A DNA stretch of 64,000 nucleotides from Nannocystis sp. RBIL2 (GTDB taxonomy: Bacteria > Myxococcota_A > Polyangia > Nannocystales > Nannocystaceae), in NCBI RefSeq assembly GCF_026626745.1, contig NZ_JAPNJW010000002.1:2132151-2196150 (forward strand), given 5' to 3'. The position numbers and the translations under genes were made by a program. This document shows positions 63,361 through 64,000 of this stretch, piece after piece. Each line of letters begins with the position of its first letter. Position 1 is the stretch's first letter. The notes beneath the pieces were generated by a model. The model was not told the DNA's origin and did no database searches. It saw only the letters and a program-made list of their open reading frames with translations.

Positions 63361-63950
63361 AAGTCGAGCTCGTCGCCGTCGTCGTCGCCGCCCGGATCGT
63401 CGGCCACGGTGGTCTGCAGCTCGCACCAGTCGCTGACCGCCGGCGAGCCGACCAGCGCGAAGTAGGCGCCGCCGTTGCACACCAGGTAGGCCAGCTCGGT
63501 GTCGTAGCCGCCGCGGTAGCAGAACACGAAGCGGAACACCTTGCCGCCGCGCAGCTCGCCCTCGAGCTTGGGGTCGAGCCCGTTGGGGTCGAGCGTGTAG
63601 ACCGAGCGCACCGCCAGGTCGAGCAGCTCGCCCGGATCGACCGGACCCTCGAGCTTCTGCGCCTCGCCGAGCGTGCTCGGGATGTGCGGCAGCGGCTTGC
63701 CGTCGGCGTCGAGCCCGACCAGCTTGCCGTTCGGGATCCACGCGTTGCCCTCGTCGAAGTAGCCCTGCGCGGTCATGCCGGAGCGGATCAGCAGGGTGCC
63801 GTCCCGCGACAGCTCGGCCCGCTCGCAGCGCTGCTCGTGGGGGTCGAGGATCTGCCGCTGCCGTTTGCCGTACAGCTTGGCGCGGTCGAGCTTCTCGTGA
63901 TCGAAGGTCGACTGCACGCCGCCCCAGGTGACGATGATCGGTTTCGCCAT
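63348..63950 (-). CDS. unknown protein, first gene of the ligase operon
   Basis: 200 residues from the ATG at 63950 (MAKPIIVTWGGVQSTFDHEK). No family recognised. It has a beta-rich middle (LSRDGTLLIRSGMTAQGYF, PNGKLVGLDADGKPLP) and a C-terminal FRFVFCYRGGYDTELAYLV that could be a catalytic or binding core, ending in an acidic tail (DDPGGDDDGDELDF). The longer frame to 63968 adds only MAALAL. Context suggests partnership with the ligase-like enzyme. Confidence 0.6.
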   Translation of the reverse strand: MAKPIIVTWGGVQSTFDHEKLDRAKLYGKRQRQILDPHEQRCERAELSRDGTLLIRSGMTAQGYFDEGNAWIPNGKLVGLDADGKPLPHIPSTLGEAQKLEGPVDPGELLDLAVRSVYTLDPNGLDPKLEGELRGGKVFRFVFCYRGGYDTELAYLVCNGGAYFALVGSPAVSDWCELQTTVADDPGGDDDGDELDFEMF

Positions 63951-64000
63951 AAGTGCGAGGGCCGCCAAAGGCCGCCAAGCCTTATCCGACCGGCCGCGCA

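Overview
The window is high-GC DNA typical of a myxobacterium. The best guess is a member of the Nannocystineae such as Nannocystis; this rests on style only, because there is no rRNA gene. Supporting signs are many lipoproteins with a long Thr/Ser linker after the lipobox, a MYXO-CTERM-like protease tail, a membrane Ser/Thr kinase, propeller/FG-GAP/RCC1 surface proteins and GC-rich codon use. I see no tRNA, rRNA or CRISPR array.

Layout. 0-10.6 kb: partial PQQ-like propeller, membrane glycosyltransferase, PspA, DNA polymerase III delta-prime, two paralogous receptor-L-like lipoproteins (one frameshifted, with a remnant of a third copy between them), homoserine kinase and a DsbA-like lipoprotein. 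10.6-17 kb: etfBA behind a clear promoter, then two membrane histidine kinases separated by a 63-bp tandem array. 17-19.6 kb: a visibly lower-GC insert with two secreted proteins, one an HExxH metallopeptidase. 19.9-31 kb: TPR protein, lipoproteins, an efflux adaptor with its two-component regulator, an astacin/matrixin-like metalloprotease and a glycine-rich lipoprotein. 31-35.3 kb: D-threonine-aldolase-like enzyme, a DUF167-lipoprotein fusion and citrate synthase with a strong terminator. 35.4-39.8 kb: a CBASS-like defence module (CD-NTase, SAVED protein with a Death-like C-terminal domain, and a second zinc-knuckle NTase split by an IS3-family element). 39.8-53 kb: methyltransferase, Uma2 nuclease-like protein, FG-GAP lipoprotein, truA-SDR operon, pssA, stress-related YsnF-type protein and a large membrane glycosyltransferase. 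53-64 kb: serine protease, TPR/FG-GAP operon, Ser/Thr kinase, RCC1 lipoprotein, SDR and a three-gene operon with an ATP-dependent DNA-ligase-like enzyme.

Two genome-wide patterns stand out. First, a degenerate 10-bp palindrome, GGACATGTCC, is repeated at an exact 14-bp period (10-bp core plus 4-bp spacer) at more than 40 places, mostly at gene ends and especially between convergent genes, but also in frame inside genes. Neighbouring units form a hairpin with a four-base loop, and many variants keep pairing by compensating changes. It is not evident in the defence module, and only isolated single-unit look-alikes occur in the low-GC insert. Second, many genes have a TANNNT-like -10 hexamer ending only 5-8 bases before the start codon, which predicts leaderless transcripts and settles several start codons.

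The most interesting candidate system is the 35.4-39.8 kb module. A cyclic-oligonucleotide synthase is followed by a sensor that carries a Death-like adaptor domain in place of a nuclease, protease or TIR effector, which implies an effector recruited in trans. The second nucleotidyltransferase is broken by an insertion whose exact removal restores a 298-residue protein.
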